The notes under the pieces were generated by a model. The model saw only the letters and a list, made by a program, of their open reading frames with translations, ran no database searches and was not told the DNA's origin. A DNA stretch of 64,000 bases from Kwoniella bestiolae CBS 10118 (taxonomy: Eukaryota; Basidiomycota; Tremellomycetes; Tremellales; Cryptococcaceae): positions 868,001-932,000 of the forward strand of contig NC_089241.1 in NCBI RefSeq assembly GCF_000512585.2. The letters are read 5' to 3'. The position numbers and the translations under genes are program-made. Positions 46,624 to 57,436 of this stretch are shown here, in pieces (within the stretch, counting starts at the first letter, position 1; every line of letters begins with the position of its first letter).

Positions 46624-47058
46624 TTTCGGATTTATAAGCGTTCTATGCCAAGAGGGTTGGAGGATGGTCGATACCGCTGTAATTTCAGACCGAGAAAATG
46701 AAGATGTAACAAAGCTTAGACCTGGTCATTTTTAAAATCGAAATATTGGATGAAGCAAAGCGGCGTCGTATAATGCAATCCCAGGCTCCGCCGTCGCTCA
46801 AACAAAATACGATAAGGAGGACCTTTCATACCTCCGTTCTCGACATGGAAGGCGTTACAGTAATAACAAGGGGAAGACAGCGATCTAGTGATGATGATGA
46901 TGCCTGACGAAGGGAATGAAGGGAGTTCGTGTGCTCGTCATAGGTGCCATCCTCCATGAAAGTGTATCCAGACAAAGATTCACCAGAATCGACACCTCTC
47001 ATGGATTTCGTCGCCAAAACAAGTGAGGATACATATGTCGTTACAACAATTTATCGAC
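46624..47058. other. intergenic, possible short frame
   Basis: A minus-strand frame at 46826-47002 starts at an internal ATG (MRGVDSGESLSGYTF) and encodes a Ser-rich sequence. It could be a small gene or lost exon, but no splice partner was found, so it is not called. Confidence 0.4.
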
Positions 47059-48774
47059 CTAGCATCCGCCAAAATCACTAACATTCATGCTGAAACCCCC
47101 TCCTAGCAGATCCTCATCCTGCATCAAAGTCCGCGCTGGATACCCGACTCCTCTTGAGAAGGATGATGAAGACACCTCAGAAGGATTTGAGTGCGAAGAA
47201 CTCGAAAATCTCTGCAAGGTCTTAATGGGTGAATCGGTTTCAGGATCGTGTGATGGATTACTATTTACTCTGTTAGACGACCGCCATCTCTCCCCACGAG
47301 TGCCCGACAGACTCTTGAAGAAGCTTTTCACTTGAGACGGAATCTTAGAAGTGATCTTCGATTTGATCGACTTGCATCTACTGGAGCCTGTTCCATTCAA
47401 AAAATTGACCATTTCAACGATGTGCAACCAATACAAGAGAACCAGTTGGTTCAGGAATCACTTACCAGATGCTCTTGATTGTCTCCTCCGTACATCTTCA
47501 TCGGCAACCGCTTTTTCAATTCGCTCCCAAGCGGCTTTACTCTGTTCATCGACTTCATCCACCGTTATTGAAGGAATGGCGATGGAACCATCCAGCCTCG
47601 ATTTGATACGATCATACAATCTACGATATCCCGGGTTGGTATCACCACAGAGCTTGGCTGTTCTCCTAGAGGGTTCCGATCGACTTGGTAGGACCCGTTC
47701 GGAACCAACGCCAGCTACAGTACTGTCCGGCTCCGCTTCCCTCGCTCTTATTCTCTCACAGTACTCCGAGTGAGGGTCAAGAGCAAGTCCGGATGTGGAA
47801 CATGCATCGTTCGATTGTGTCGTGTCAGCTGACGCCGAGGGAGCGCAAGCGTTGACAGAAGAAGTTGGTGTTGATGCTCTATGCATCGGGATTCGCGGCC
47901 CAAGGTCAGCCAGTAGACATGGGATGGAGAAGTCCGTGTAGGAATTTGACACTCACCCTGGGCCTCTTCCGATTGTTGCACGTTCTCGCCCTAGACCGGT
48001 GTTTGCTCTGCTACTTCGAGTGAGCGATGGTGAAACAGGAAAACTCTCCCGTTGCCCAGTAGGAAGTGCGATAGAGGATTTAGAGAATGTATAAAGCGAG
48101 ACTCTCGAAGCGTCATCTTCGAAGTCTGGGAAAGGAGAATAGGAGCTACTCGAAGGAACATCGCTTCTCGGCGCGACGTATCGGCCAGAGGCGTTGGAAG
48201 CTTCGAACGCCGTGGAAGGACTGGTTGATTGAAGGCCTCGAAGTATAGAGTCATGATCTAATTGTTGCGGACTTTTGTATCGATTTCGTTGTTGCATACT
48301 GGTTTGAGGTGGTTCGTTGTAGCTGAATGACGGGGTTGACGAGTAGGCTGAGCTTGATCTATTGGAAAGCGAGGACGGGATAAGTTCATGTCCTCGCTGA
48401 GGAGATGTATCTCGGGACTTTCCGGAGGGTTGAAAGCCATCGGTGGAAGAGTTTCCGATGTCTAATCGCACTGTTGTCCTCTCGGTGATGAGGGGTAAGG
48501 GAGGAGTTGAAGGACCAGTGTAGATAACAGAATCGCCCGAGGAAGCGAGTGATGGCACGGGGGTGGAGCTTGTTGTAGACGAGGGCCGGTACCATCCTGG
48601 CTTAGGAGATGAGTTGGAGTGTCGATCCGACTGATTAGACTGGAACCAACCTGAAAAAGCTGGGTGTTTATTGTTACTAGGGCATCTAAGACTAAGGTCG
48701 ATAGGAGGTTTTGATCCTTGGTCATCGAAGAAACTTCGTACTCGCGTGTCGGGTGCGAAGCACGATTGTGACAT
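47059..48774 (-). CDS. large Ser-rich hypothetical protein, three exons
   Basis: ATG 48774 (MSQSCFAPDTRVRSFFDDQG). Exon 1 runs to GRGPG, donor GTGAGT. Exon 2 begins after GCATAG with ASTPTSSVNAC and contains a helical block (NPGYRRLYDRIKSRLDGSI, DEQSKAAWERIEKAVADE). Its donor is GTAAGT. Exon 3 begins after GGAACAG with GSSRCKSIKSKITSKIPSQ and VKSFFKSLSGTRGERW, and ends DFGGC. All joins are in frame; about 530 residues. Mostly disordered Ser/Pro/Thr sequence, with no membrane span or catalytic motif. The FFKSLSG segment resembles FFTSLDSG of the gene at 53745. Family not recognised. Confidence 0.6.
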
Positions 48775-49239
48775 GTTGTGGCTCGGGAAAACAAGATGGG
48801 AGGCTTGTGATTGAATTCTTTATGAACTCGAGGATGTCAGATCAGTGAGGTAATCGGAAATATTTATGTGGTGGATGAGGGAGGAATCATTGATGAAGGA
48901 AGAACGATATAACGTCAATATTGTCGTACACTGATTTCAATTTTTTCCACTGCTATGTGACGATGATTTTCGTTCTGAGACGAAAAGTGCAGAAAGGAGG
49001 GTCACTCGGAGGTAGGGTCAAAGGATTTTCATTGGCGTCAGTCAAACATCTCATTAAGTTGCAAGTGCAATTGCAATCATGCAAATGACGTTCGAGGGGA
49101 ACAAAAGAGGTCAGATCACGACAAGGGGTGCACGGAGCTGCTTCATGTAGTCCAAAACCACAAATGAAACTTTTTTGCATAGAGGTTAGAGGTGGGTGGT
49201 TTATCAGATCTTCAAAGATGTATTGCAAGGACTCATGGT
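48775..49239. other. intergenic, no gene seen
   Basis: Upstream of the Ser-rich gene and downstream of the reductase gene. A 91-codon minus-strand frame at 48953-49228 is Cys-containing but starts without an ATG and has no family features. Not called. Confidence 0.45.
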
Positions 49240-50654
49240 TTATTTGGCTTTATAAACACCCAATTCCTCAAACCTGGCGATGGTATCTCTAACAGTATCT
49301 TCCAACGATCGATCTACCAAACGAGATCAGTCAAAAAGGTAAGAGCATCTCACAGGGGTTAGACATATGTACTCACAATTGATCCCAAGTTCCACTTGAC
49401 TTGAGGAAGTATCATACGTATATGCTCCCTCAGGTACTGCCTCTGCTCCTCGAAGATTTCCTTTGGGGATGAATTTGCTAAGATCGGGTCTGAGCTTTCT
49501 TGCGATATTGACAAACTTCTGCCAAGTGATCTGATCTCCCGCAGTGATATATCTTCCAGTGGCCTGTTTGGTGATTCCAGAGTAGATGGCTGCGGCTAGA
49601 TCTCGCACCTGTAGTAACACAGATCAGCGATACCCTCACATCGGAAGGCAAAACAGTGTATTTACATCGACATATTGAGCGTTGGCGTCATATGGTAAAG
49701 GGGTATCTTCCCCACTACACAGTGCAGTGTACAAAGAGGTAGTCGAAAGGTCCGAGCCGAACTGTGTTGTGAATGCTTTTACATCGTCCACTTGTTCGAC
49801 TGGTCCATAGATCCCTTTGATGTGTGATATTGTGGTCAGCTGAGCCTGCAAGAGAGTATCTAGACACTTACCCGGTGGGACATAGGTAGACAGCGCCCAA
49901 GCAGCACCGGTCTTCTCCTTCGTTTCTCTGGCTGCGAGTTCGGTACATTTCTTGGAGATGCAGTACCACTGAGGGGAAGCAAACCCTCTATTGAGAATTT
50001 CGGGAAAGAGCGTCAGCAACGACCCGATACCTCTATCTAGACAGAGGGCTCACTCCTTACTCGCATCCTCTTCGGTCCAAGAGAGCCAATCATCCTTGGT
50101 GACGACTCTGCCTCCGTATGACGATAATGGGTGGAAGTAGTCCATGAGAGTGGTTGCAGATGAGACGTATCCGATCGCCTTGATACCTGTAATTGGGAGT
50201 TATGATCAGGTTATTTTTGAGGCCCAGTACTGTGCAACCTACTCGACGCTTTAGCGGCAGCTTCAAGTACCCGTTTGGTACCCTCGATTGCTGGACGAGC
50301 AAAGGCTTCGTAGGTAGTCAAGGTCATATCGAAGGGTGTCGCAACGAGAACCACCTTATTGAATTACCTTTAATCAGCGTCTGCACTAGGTCTGAACACG
50401 ATCTCGGAACATACCGCATCGACCCCTTTTAACGCTTCAGTCCAATCAGAAGTAAGAAAGTCTTCGACGATGACAACTTCCAGCTTTCCTTGATTGGCCC
50501 ATTTGGCGAGGGTAGGGAGCTTGAGCACAGCTTCTTTCTTGGTAGTTGATCTTACCGTGCCTCGGACGGTCCAGCCGTTGTTGAGGAATTGAACGGCGAC
50601 GTGAGGCGCTGTAAAGCCATTGAGACCAGTGATGAGTACCTTTTGAGCGGTCAT
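49240..50654 (-). CDS. NAD(P)H-dependent reductase, extended SDR (CCR/DFR-like)
   Basis: Short-chain dehydrogenase of the cinnamoyl-CoA/dihydroflavonol reductase type, reducing a carbonyl with NADPH. From ATG 50654: MTAQKVLITGLNGFTAPHVA holds the GxxGxxA cofactor loop. Next come GWTVRGTVRSTTKKEAVLK (a basic residue pattern favouring NADP), VVIVEDFLTSDWTEALKGVD, VVLVATPFD and IKAIGYVSSATTLMDYFHP. WYCISKK supplies the YxxxK active site. Later blocks are YVPPG, IYGPVEQVDDV, RDLAAAIYSGI and GRYITAGDQITW; the protein ends EELGVYKAK. Seven or so exons, about 350 residues. The substrate is unknown; fungal members often act on aldehydes such as methylglyoxal. Confidence 0.87.
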
Positions 50655-51129
50655 GTTGAGGTGAGTCTTTCGAGAGGTAGGTGTTGGAGTTGGTGGGGAA
50701 CTAGGTGTCTTGACCTGTCTCACATCGACCTTTACTGAACTTATATATCCTAATCTAATCGTTGATTGATAATCGCCACAAACCACAACAGCAGCAACAC
50801 GTTATCATGTTCATGTCATCTGATTATTCAACCTTTACGAAATTGACCGACGGGCATGCCCAGTGGCGTCCATCTCATGTCATGAATTGTTAGTCATCAT
50901 CACACTAAATGCATAATTGTCAGAATACTATGTTATGAGTACTGCGATGTGGGATTCCATTTCGACAGCCTTTCCAAGCTACATGAGACAGATTGAATCG
51001 AGTTCCAATTAGCCAATCCGGGCCTCAGCTGCGGTGACAAATCATGGGTCGCGTGCAGCACCGCATGGTTAATCTATTTATGTAGCTGATGACCGCCTGT
51101 TGCGTTTCTGGAGCACTATTTACAACCCC
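50655..51129. other. intergenic, no gene seen
   Basis: Promoter of the reductase gene (minus strand) and 3' side of the next minus-strand gene. No repeat or RNA gene noted. Confidence 0.5.
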
Positions 51130-53036
51130 TCACAGCTGCCCAGTCGTCTCCAGAGCTTGCAACACCTCCCACACAGAGCTGCCCGCAGGTACCGACAGAG
51201 GGAAAACCCCGCCCGTGTCAGTCGGCAATCGCACCGTGCGGTTTACAGGAAATCTCGAGCTGAGATCAGCCTCAGAAACGCCAAATGGTAAGGTCGAGTG
51301 TATTCCTTGCGTTGACAGAGCTTCTTGGAGGGTCTGTCCAGACGGTATCACAACCCTTCTGCCCTGGTAGGTGGTAACACGTGTGTGGGGCCAGGGCAAG
51401 TGGGGATTGTCGGGGTCCAACCGATTACCGAAGGAGCTGAGTGGACCGATCGAAGGCTGAGATGCTCCGAGGGGGACATTGTTAGATGCCGTGGTAGGTG
51501 CGTTCGAGATTGCACCTCGAGCGGCGCCGAATTTCGTCTCTTCGATGGCTAATCGCGCGGTGGTCAATGGTTTGAGACACTCTTGCAATCTTGCAGAGGT
51601 TCTGGACCAGGATCCGGGCTGTGTTCTACAAGGCATGCGCGGTTAATTGGCATGTGCCATACAGATGGACGAGGATGACCAGGCTCACTCTATGCTCCGT
51701 TCCCAGCCGGACGGCGGTTGTATCCAGGCGTAACCAGGGTGTCCCCATCCCATTATGCTGGAGTTCGGATAGCCCGGTGGTCCCGGTGGCCTCGGTGGCT
51801 GGCCAAAGCCCCCTACAGAAGGATGCCTCCACGTTGGTGGGCGGCCCCCATAACCATGATAGGGGTGATGCATCCGTGGAGGTGGGCCCGAATTGTCAGA
51901 GAAGTCTGCCATGTTTGGTCTGGTGTCTCCTCCGTATGACGATGAATGATAGCGCCGACCCGTACCTTCAGCTGTGCGTGTCCCACGGTGTAAGCCAGAC
52001 CTCTAACAGCTACATGGTCGAATGGTCACTCACATATGTCGGCGGCGGATCCACTTGTGGTATCATTGCTCCTCCATCGCCTTTCTCTAGACTTCCTTCT
52101 AGCACGTTTAGAATGCGTGGTATCGTTTAAAGAGGACATGTGGGGGCGATGATTAACCCCGGCAGGTGATCGTCCGCGGCGAATATCTTCATAAGAATTG
52201 CGACGAGAGGAGAAATCCCTTACCCGACGTCTACGAGATTTGCGTGCGTCTGGATGCGCACCGCTCATCGAGTGTGAATCGTCAATGGAAGGCGTTGGCT
52301 CTTTCGAGTCATCGCTGGACTCGGGACCTGAAAGGATGTCTTTGTGGTAAGGAGTGTGCGCTCGCTGTGTTCTTTTGGGAGGCCAGGGGGCTCGGTGTGA
52401 GCTTTCCGTCGAGTGACCGTTCCTGCTATTATCCCTGGAATAGAAGGTGTGAAAGATCATCGTTGAACGGTTAAGATACAGATGCGTTGTTTGGACTTAC
52501 CCTGCACCCATCTCAGTTGATCTGCCTCTGACGGGATCTCCCTCAGATTGAGTGTCGCTCGATGTTGCACTCCTCGCCCCTCGGCTCCTCCCATACCAAG
52601 AAGAAGGTATGTCTTCGCCCGTATTATGATTCGTATTATCCGGCTCTGGACAATCTTCGACAGATGGACTAGGAGGTCTACGACTGGAGTTTGAAGTACT
52701 CCCTGTACTGAATTGATCTCGTCTAGTGCGATCGATGGATTCTTTTGCACTGTTGATCTTGCTCGTCGAAACCCAGGGGCCTGAACTGCCGTGCGAACCG
52801 CCTTGTCTGTCATTCGAAGAGGCTCTTGACGTGTTACCAAAGTGAGGTCGTCTCTTGGGCTTGGGATTTCGTTCTTGATTGTTTGTCGATGCTTCCGTAT
52901 TTGAAGAGCCTGAGGGTGGAGGTGATTTGGGGAGTTCTATAATTCGTCCTGGGACATAGTTGAGGGGATGATGTAAACTCGATCCGGGCGCGGAGCCTGA
53001 AGATCCTGTTGAGTGACCTTCTTTCGTAGAGGCCAT
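51130..53036 (-). CDS. tandem paralog A: Ser/Arg-rich protein with Gly/Pro/Tyr-rich segment (hypothetical)
   Basis: ATG 53036 (MASTKEGHSTGSSGSAPGSS). Exon 1 is Ser/Pro-rich to EMGAG. Exon 2 is DNSRNGHSTESSHRAPWPP, MSGAHPDARKSRRRRVRDFS and HMSSLNDTTHSKRARRKSR, ending at SAADI. Exon 3 is Gly/Pro/His/Tyr-rich (MHHPYHGYGGRPPTWRHP, GQPPRPPGPPGYP). The last exon has LTTARLAIEETKFGAARG and a C-terminal domain-like end (VTTYQGRRVVIPSGQTLQEA, LSVPAGSSVWEVLQALET). About 500 residues. Exon order, MSGA-PDA, MSS...TKRA/SKRA basic cluster, DI, the Pro/Gly/Tyr exon and LTxARxAIE all recur in the neighbouring gene at 53745, so the two are duplicates. No known domain. The basic Arg clusters and low complexity resemble RNA-associated proteins, but that is a guess. 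Confidence 0.65.
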
Positions 53037-53744
53037 TGTTGACGGGTGGACTATGTAGGTGGCGTCGTTGTGAATAATGATATAGTTGGGGTAATGTGAC
53101 GTATGAAGGATGGTTGAGTTATGGGATTGATCGCACGTCAGTTGTGTTTATTGAGGTTTTTGATGGTATGGAGAAGATGTTGAAGGTACAGGACGAGAAA
53201 CGTAGAAATCGCTTCGCAAATTCGCCTTTTCTAGTCTCAGAGGAGGGTTAGGATGAGCTGTAACTGTCCGTAAACAAGATCATCATCAACCTTAAGTCTA
53301 TGGACAAGGGACCGCCTGCTGTCTGACATGCATCATGAACGACTTGAAAGGAGCTCCGGTTGAAAAGATCGTTTTGAACCCCTGCGGCACAACTTGAGAC
53401 TCAAGTCTGCACCGTCGACAGGCGGCCAATACAGTTTCGTATGAATACATGCGACACAGTAGACCCGAGCTTTTTACAGCACGACTGTTGTGATCGTCCG
53501 CGAATACATGATTCCAGTATCACCTTCGATAACAGGGAATCTGCAAGACATATCTTGGGATGCAAAATTTAAGATGGAGAAACTTCTGAAGCTAATACGA
53601 GGTCTTCCAATGGACCACTTGGAAGACTCAGCACAAAGACTCGTTTGGTAAGGTATAGATAGTGGCATCTAGTGAAAGCTCTCTAAGAAATGTATATCGT
53701 ATTCGTCACAACCTCCGTCCCATGGCACTTGACATCGTGTCCTG
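53037..53744. other. intergenic between tandem paralogs
   Basis: Upstream region of paralog A and 3' side of paralog B. Noncoding blocks at 53215-53234 and 53316-53352 match the upstream region of paralog B. A 64-codon frame at 53474-53668 is not supported. Confidence 0.55.
53215..53352 (-). promoter_or_regulatory. conserved upstream blocks of paralog A
   Basis: Block 1 (53215-53234) reads CGCAAATTCGCCTTTTCTAG; block 2 begins at 53316 with CTGCTGTCTGACATGCATCA. They lie about 180 and 280 bp upstream of the ATG at 53036. Near-identical blocks occur about 190 and 285 bp upstream of paralog B. Confidence 0.6.
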
Positions 53745-55341
53745 TTAAGTGTACAGTGGTCGAGCCATTACAGGAGGACGTTGCCCCTCAATGGCTTTCC
53801 GTGCGTTCGTCAACACTGACATCACATAAGTAAAGTGTGGGGGAGCTTGGGGACAGGTTCCGGGTTGTGTGCTATGAGGTGTACTGATCATGAGCTGTTC
53901 TGTTTGTGATGTACACTGGAAACCCCCACGCTCACCTTGGATTTTGATCCCATGCAGGCGGGGGTCCTCCCCAGCCGGATCCCGGAGGTCCATATGACAT
54001 CATACTAGGGTTCATCGACGTGCATGGCGGTGGCCGACTGTACCCATAAGACGGACGCATGGAGGGATGGCCCCAGGGGGGCGAGTGAGGGGGCGGTTCG
54101 TAATGCTCATAAGATGTGCCCTTCGATGACCAGGGGCGTTCATGATAATAGAGCGAAGACGGATGCCCGCCGTATGCGTGATCCATACTTCCGACTAGTC
54201 ATCCATCATCAGTACTCGGCAGAGAGGTCACTTCGAGTCGGGCGAATCGAACTTGTGAGCTCACATATATCAGTGGGTCTATCTGTTCCCCTCTGGCGGC
54301 GTTGTTTCTCGAGCCTTCGTCTAGTCCGCTTTTTAGCGCGCTTGGTTCCGGTATCTGCCTGCGAGCTCATTCTGATATCGTTGGTAGTGTCTGCGGATAG
54401 AGGAGAAAAGCAGCGTACTATCAGTTATTAAAAGTATACTACCATAGTCGGATCTCGACAGTGAAAATCGCTCGACTTACAACGCCTTCTATGTGAAGCG
54501 TCTGGGTTCGCTCCACTCATCATGTACAGATCCTTTTCGGAAGGCCATTCGTCATACGAGCCGAAATGTGTAGGATCGTGCGGGTTGAAAGGAGGTTGAG
54601 GTGGTTTTGTTTTTTTGGATGACAGGGGCAATCGGCGGATGCGACTGGTCGATCGTTCGAATGTACTTTCGTATCTGGGATTCGACAGGTCAATAAGAGT
54701 TAACCCCAACAGTACATTGACTGGTCTGATGAGACGTAACCTCACCCTGGACGATGCGTTTCGGCGCCTCTCCGATTCGTCCTGCCCCTAGGGGGCTCGC
54801 GGGCGTCGTAACTATCCTGCGATCTTACACTCTCCTGGGGACTGACGTTATCATCACACGAAGACTGGGTACCCTTGCCACTCGTCTCTTCGGGTTGTAT
54901 ATCCGTATCATCTTCGACAGTTGGCCTGAGATCTCGATGATGGGAAGATGACCGATCGACTGCATTGGACCGATCTGTTCTCGTACCCGAATCCAAGCTG
55001 GTGAAAAACTCTTGTACCATCCTCCTACTCCTGTTCCAGAACGACTCCTTCGAGTGTTTCTCGCCTCCGCTCCGTGCGTCATCCGAAGAACCTTTGGATG
55101 TATTGATATGGGTATCGCCATCTGAAAAACGTGGAGTTTTCCTGAGTTTAGCAGTAACCCCGGTTTTCTCGCTGGTTCGTCCCCCTGTTGCTGATGAACC
55201 AGGAAAGGATGAATCTTTGATAGCTCCTAGGATCATGCCGCGAGGGTCAGATACTCTAGAGCTGTAACTGGTGGGGATGTATGTGGTTGAACCTGGTGTG
55301 GTCCTTGCGGAGCTGGTGGAGTACCTTTGTGTAGTGGCCAT
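53745..55341 (-). CDS. tandem paralog B: Ser/Arg-rich protein with Gly/Pro/Tyr-rich segment, shorter C-terminus
   Basis: ATG 55341 (MATTQRYSTSSARTTPGSTT). Exon 1 includes FWNRSRRMVQEFFTSLDSGT and ends RRGAETHRPG. Exon 2 is RYESTFERSTSRIRRLPLSS ... MSGANPDASHRRR. Exon 3 is RMSSQADTGTKRAKKRTRRR ending PTDI. Exon 4 is Gly/Pro/Tyr/Ser-rich (YEPPPHSPPWGHPSMRPSYG, GPPGSGWGGPPPAWDQNPR). The last exon is APPHFTYVMSVLTNARKAIE and stops at TAA 53745-53747. About 430 residues. It lacks the roughly 100-residue C-terminal part of paralog A after LTxARxAIE. The exact last splice junction is uncertain. Function unknown. Confidence 0.62.
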
Positions 55342-55529
55342 AGTGAGGTCAGGCTGGTTCTGTGAGACACGTTGATGCCGGTATTAATCAAGGGTTGGGG
55401 TTGAAGTGAAGTATGAACAATCAGAGGATGGCTGGAGAGGGGTTTCGTCACTTGCGCTAGTTGTTTTATGGTGAGGCAGGGTGATTTGGTGTGAAGGTTT
55501 ACATATAACAAGAGGTGAAAAGATTCAAT

Positions 55530-55661
55530 TGCGAATTCGCCTTTTCCAGGTCATGGTGATAATCCGTAAGTCGTACATACATGTAAACATGTATTTTGAG
55601 ACGAGGACGGCGACAAAGGATTATCTGCTGTCCGACATGTATCATGGACAGATTCAAAAGA
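55530..55661 (-). promoter_or_regulatory. conserved upstream blocks of paralog B
   Basis: Block 1 (55530-55549) reads TGCGAATTCGCCTTTTCCAG; block 2 begins at 55625 with CTGCTGTCCGACATGTATCA. Against paralog A, block 1 matches at 17 of 20 positions, and the first 20 bases of block 2 at 18. Order, orientation and distance to the start codon are preserved. Confidence 0.6.
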
Positions 55662-55960
55662 AGAATCACTAGAAAGGATCACCCGAAATATTGGCGAACA
55701 ACGCATGACGAGCAACTTACTTGCGGCCACGCCTCTGTGAAAGCTGCCATACTGTAATATCTAGAGATGGAATCAGTTCGAAGGGCAGAGAGCGACGCGG
55801 AGTCATTCAGCGAGATCGGCTGTAGCTTTCTACACTACGACGTGCCAGAAATTTCAAGAATCCGCTGACTGCTGTGATTGAGGACAAAGGGCAAAAGGTC
55901 TAAACATGTGTTGGTTCATCAATTTTCGGAGATATGCAGAGATTCTATGTTATCACCGGA

Positions 55961-56027
55961 ATCTGCAAAATGACGGACGGAATGAAAATGCTGATCTGCA
56001 AAATGACGGATCGGAATGAAAATGCTG
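55961..56027. repeat. 33/34-bp tandem duplication
   Basis: Two adjacent copies, 55961-55993 and 55994-56027, each starting ATCTGCAAAATGACGGA and ending GGAATGAAAATGCTG. They differ by one inserted T. Confidence 0.9.
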
Positions 56028-56117
56028 TTGAATGGATATCATACGGTATAGGTACAGGTCCAAATTTCCAATCGTCGATCCTCGACTCCGATCTACAGTC
56101 TTATTCAATAACCCCTC

Positions 56118-56765
56118 CTAAACCTCTTTCCAAATTGCCCATTGCCTCTCCCCAGCCTGCATCTCCATCCTCACACCCCTTCTCTGGCCCGATCCATCCA
56201 TATAAAGAGTCAACTCGTCACGTCTAAAATAATCCCTAACTTTCCTCTCCATCTGGGTCTTCTGGTCATCGGTAAGTCCAAGATCGGACGTCAGAGCCAG
56301 TATCATCTGGGGGAGTTGGTCCTCTCCATAGAGGCGATTCATCTGTGTCGGACCAGCGAGAGGTTCAGGCGAGGTGGGCGGGGAGGTATCTGGCGTGTGG
56401 AGTGTGAATGTTGATGATGTCGCTGACGATCCGGTTGTTAGTGGTGGTGTGGTACTGGAGGAAATATCTTGATTGCCTATCTCGCCAGATCTGGAGGCGT
56501 TGCCCTTGACGTTGTTGCTACTGGGGATGAACGAAGGTGAGAACGACGTGAAGTAGGGTTGATATCCCCCATAAGCAAATTGAGCCATCTTCTCCTCCGG
56601 ACTTAGACTATCCCAAATTGCCACTAAGAAATCACGATCGTCTGGTACTGGTACACTTATTCTCTTATTGGTAGGATCACATGGATCGTATGGTTCCTTG
56701 CTGCTGTATATATCATGCACACTCTCATCAGCCTGTCCCCTCATGTTTTCTCCCATATGCACCAT
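56118..56765 (-). CDS. hypothetical protein, Ser/Thr-rich centre
   Basis: Single exon, about 215 residues, from ATG 56765 (MVHMGENMRGQADESVHDIY) to TAG at 56118-56120. The N-terminal half is ordered-looking (DDRDFLVAIWDSLSPEEKMA, QFAYGGYQPYFTSFSP). The centre is a Ser/Thr/Pro linker (SSSTTPPLTTGSSATSSTFT). The C-terminal part is charged and likely helical (GLTDDQKTQMERKVRDYFRR, DELTLYMDGSGQRRGVRM). No signal peptide or known domain. An upstream TTG at 56780 in the same frame is a less likely start. Family not recognised. Confidence 0.55.
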   Translation of the reverse strand: MVHMGENMRGQADESVHDIYSSKEPYDPCDPTNKRISVPVPDDRDFLVAIWDSLSPEEKMAQFAYGGYQPYFTSFSPSFIPSSNNVKGNASRSGEIGNQDISSSTTPPLTTGSSATSSTFTLHTPDTSPPTSPEPLAGPTQMNRLYGEDQLPQMILALTSDLGLTDDQKTQMERKVRDYFRRDELTLYMDGSGQRRGVRMEMQAGERQWAIWKEV

Positions 56766-57436
56766 ACAGAACTTCTTCAAATGGTACAGTATTGGTATTG
56801 GACATACCTTGCCGAGCGGATCTCAACGGGAGTGGCACCTTTACCTGAATTTATAAATGGATTTTTGATAGTCAAGTTGGATAATCCAAGGACGGATCCC
56901 ACTTTATCCTGGATGTCAGATCCCATCATATTGGATTCTTATATCTTCTGCGTGTGTGTGTATACACAAAGAGTGGAAACTGCATCTTGAAGGGGAGTTT
57001 TATACATGCTCAAAGGTCGTGGGTTCCGCGCACTCACTCACGTCTTGGATTTTACATATTAAAGTTCATGGAAGTGTGTACCACTTTTGGGGGATATAGT
57101 TGGTTCATGCATGCTACGGCATCATCCTCGCTTTCTTCCGTAGTCTCTCTCGTTCATAAGTTCTGGCCTTGCCCCTCTACACCATGCCTATCCCGAGACA
57201 AGTCATCTTATCATTTTCCTCCTGAACCATCTTCCGGAGGACATCGCTTATATGGGGTAATCGAATAAATAAGCGAAACTCCCTCCGCAGGCAAGTCCTG
57301 GTGTTGGTGGAGGAACGTTCACTACGCTACGTCGTGCTGGCATGTATGGGATATATCCTTTGTCAACATCGTACATCCACATTCGCATCTACATCTCAGC
57401 TTCTCAGTACATTAGCAGCGAGAAGCGAACCTCGAC
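56766..57436. promoter_or_regulatory. divergent promoter, hypothetical / OST1
   Basis: 671 bp between divergent starts. A short TG run (near 56950) is visible. Short plus-strand frames here have no features. No gene called. Confidence 0.45.

Larger units (their letters stand above)
55342..56117. other. intergenic with paralog B promoter and a tandem repeat
   Basis: Holds the conserved upstream blocks at 55530-55661 and a two-copy tandem repeat at 55961-56027. Short frames near 55934-56227 are not supported as genes. Confidence 0.55.

Noticed and set aside
46826..47017. Minus-strand Ser-rich frame
   Set aside because: Starts at TTG (first ATG at 47002) and has no splice partner. It could be a small gene, but support is too weak to call.
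48953..49228. Cys-containing 91-codon minus-strand frame
   Set aside because: No ATG start and no signal peptide; it overlaps nothing that would extend it.
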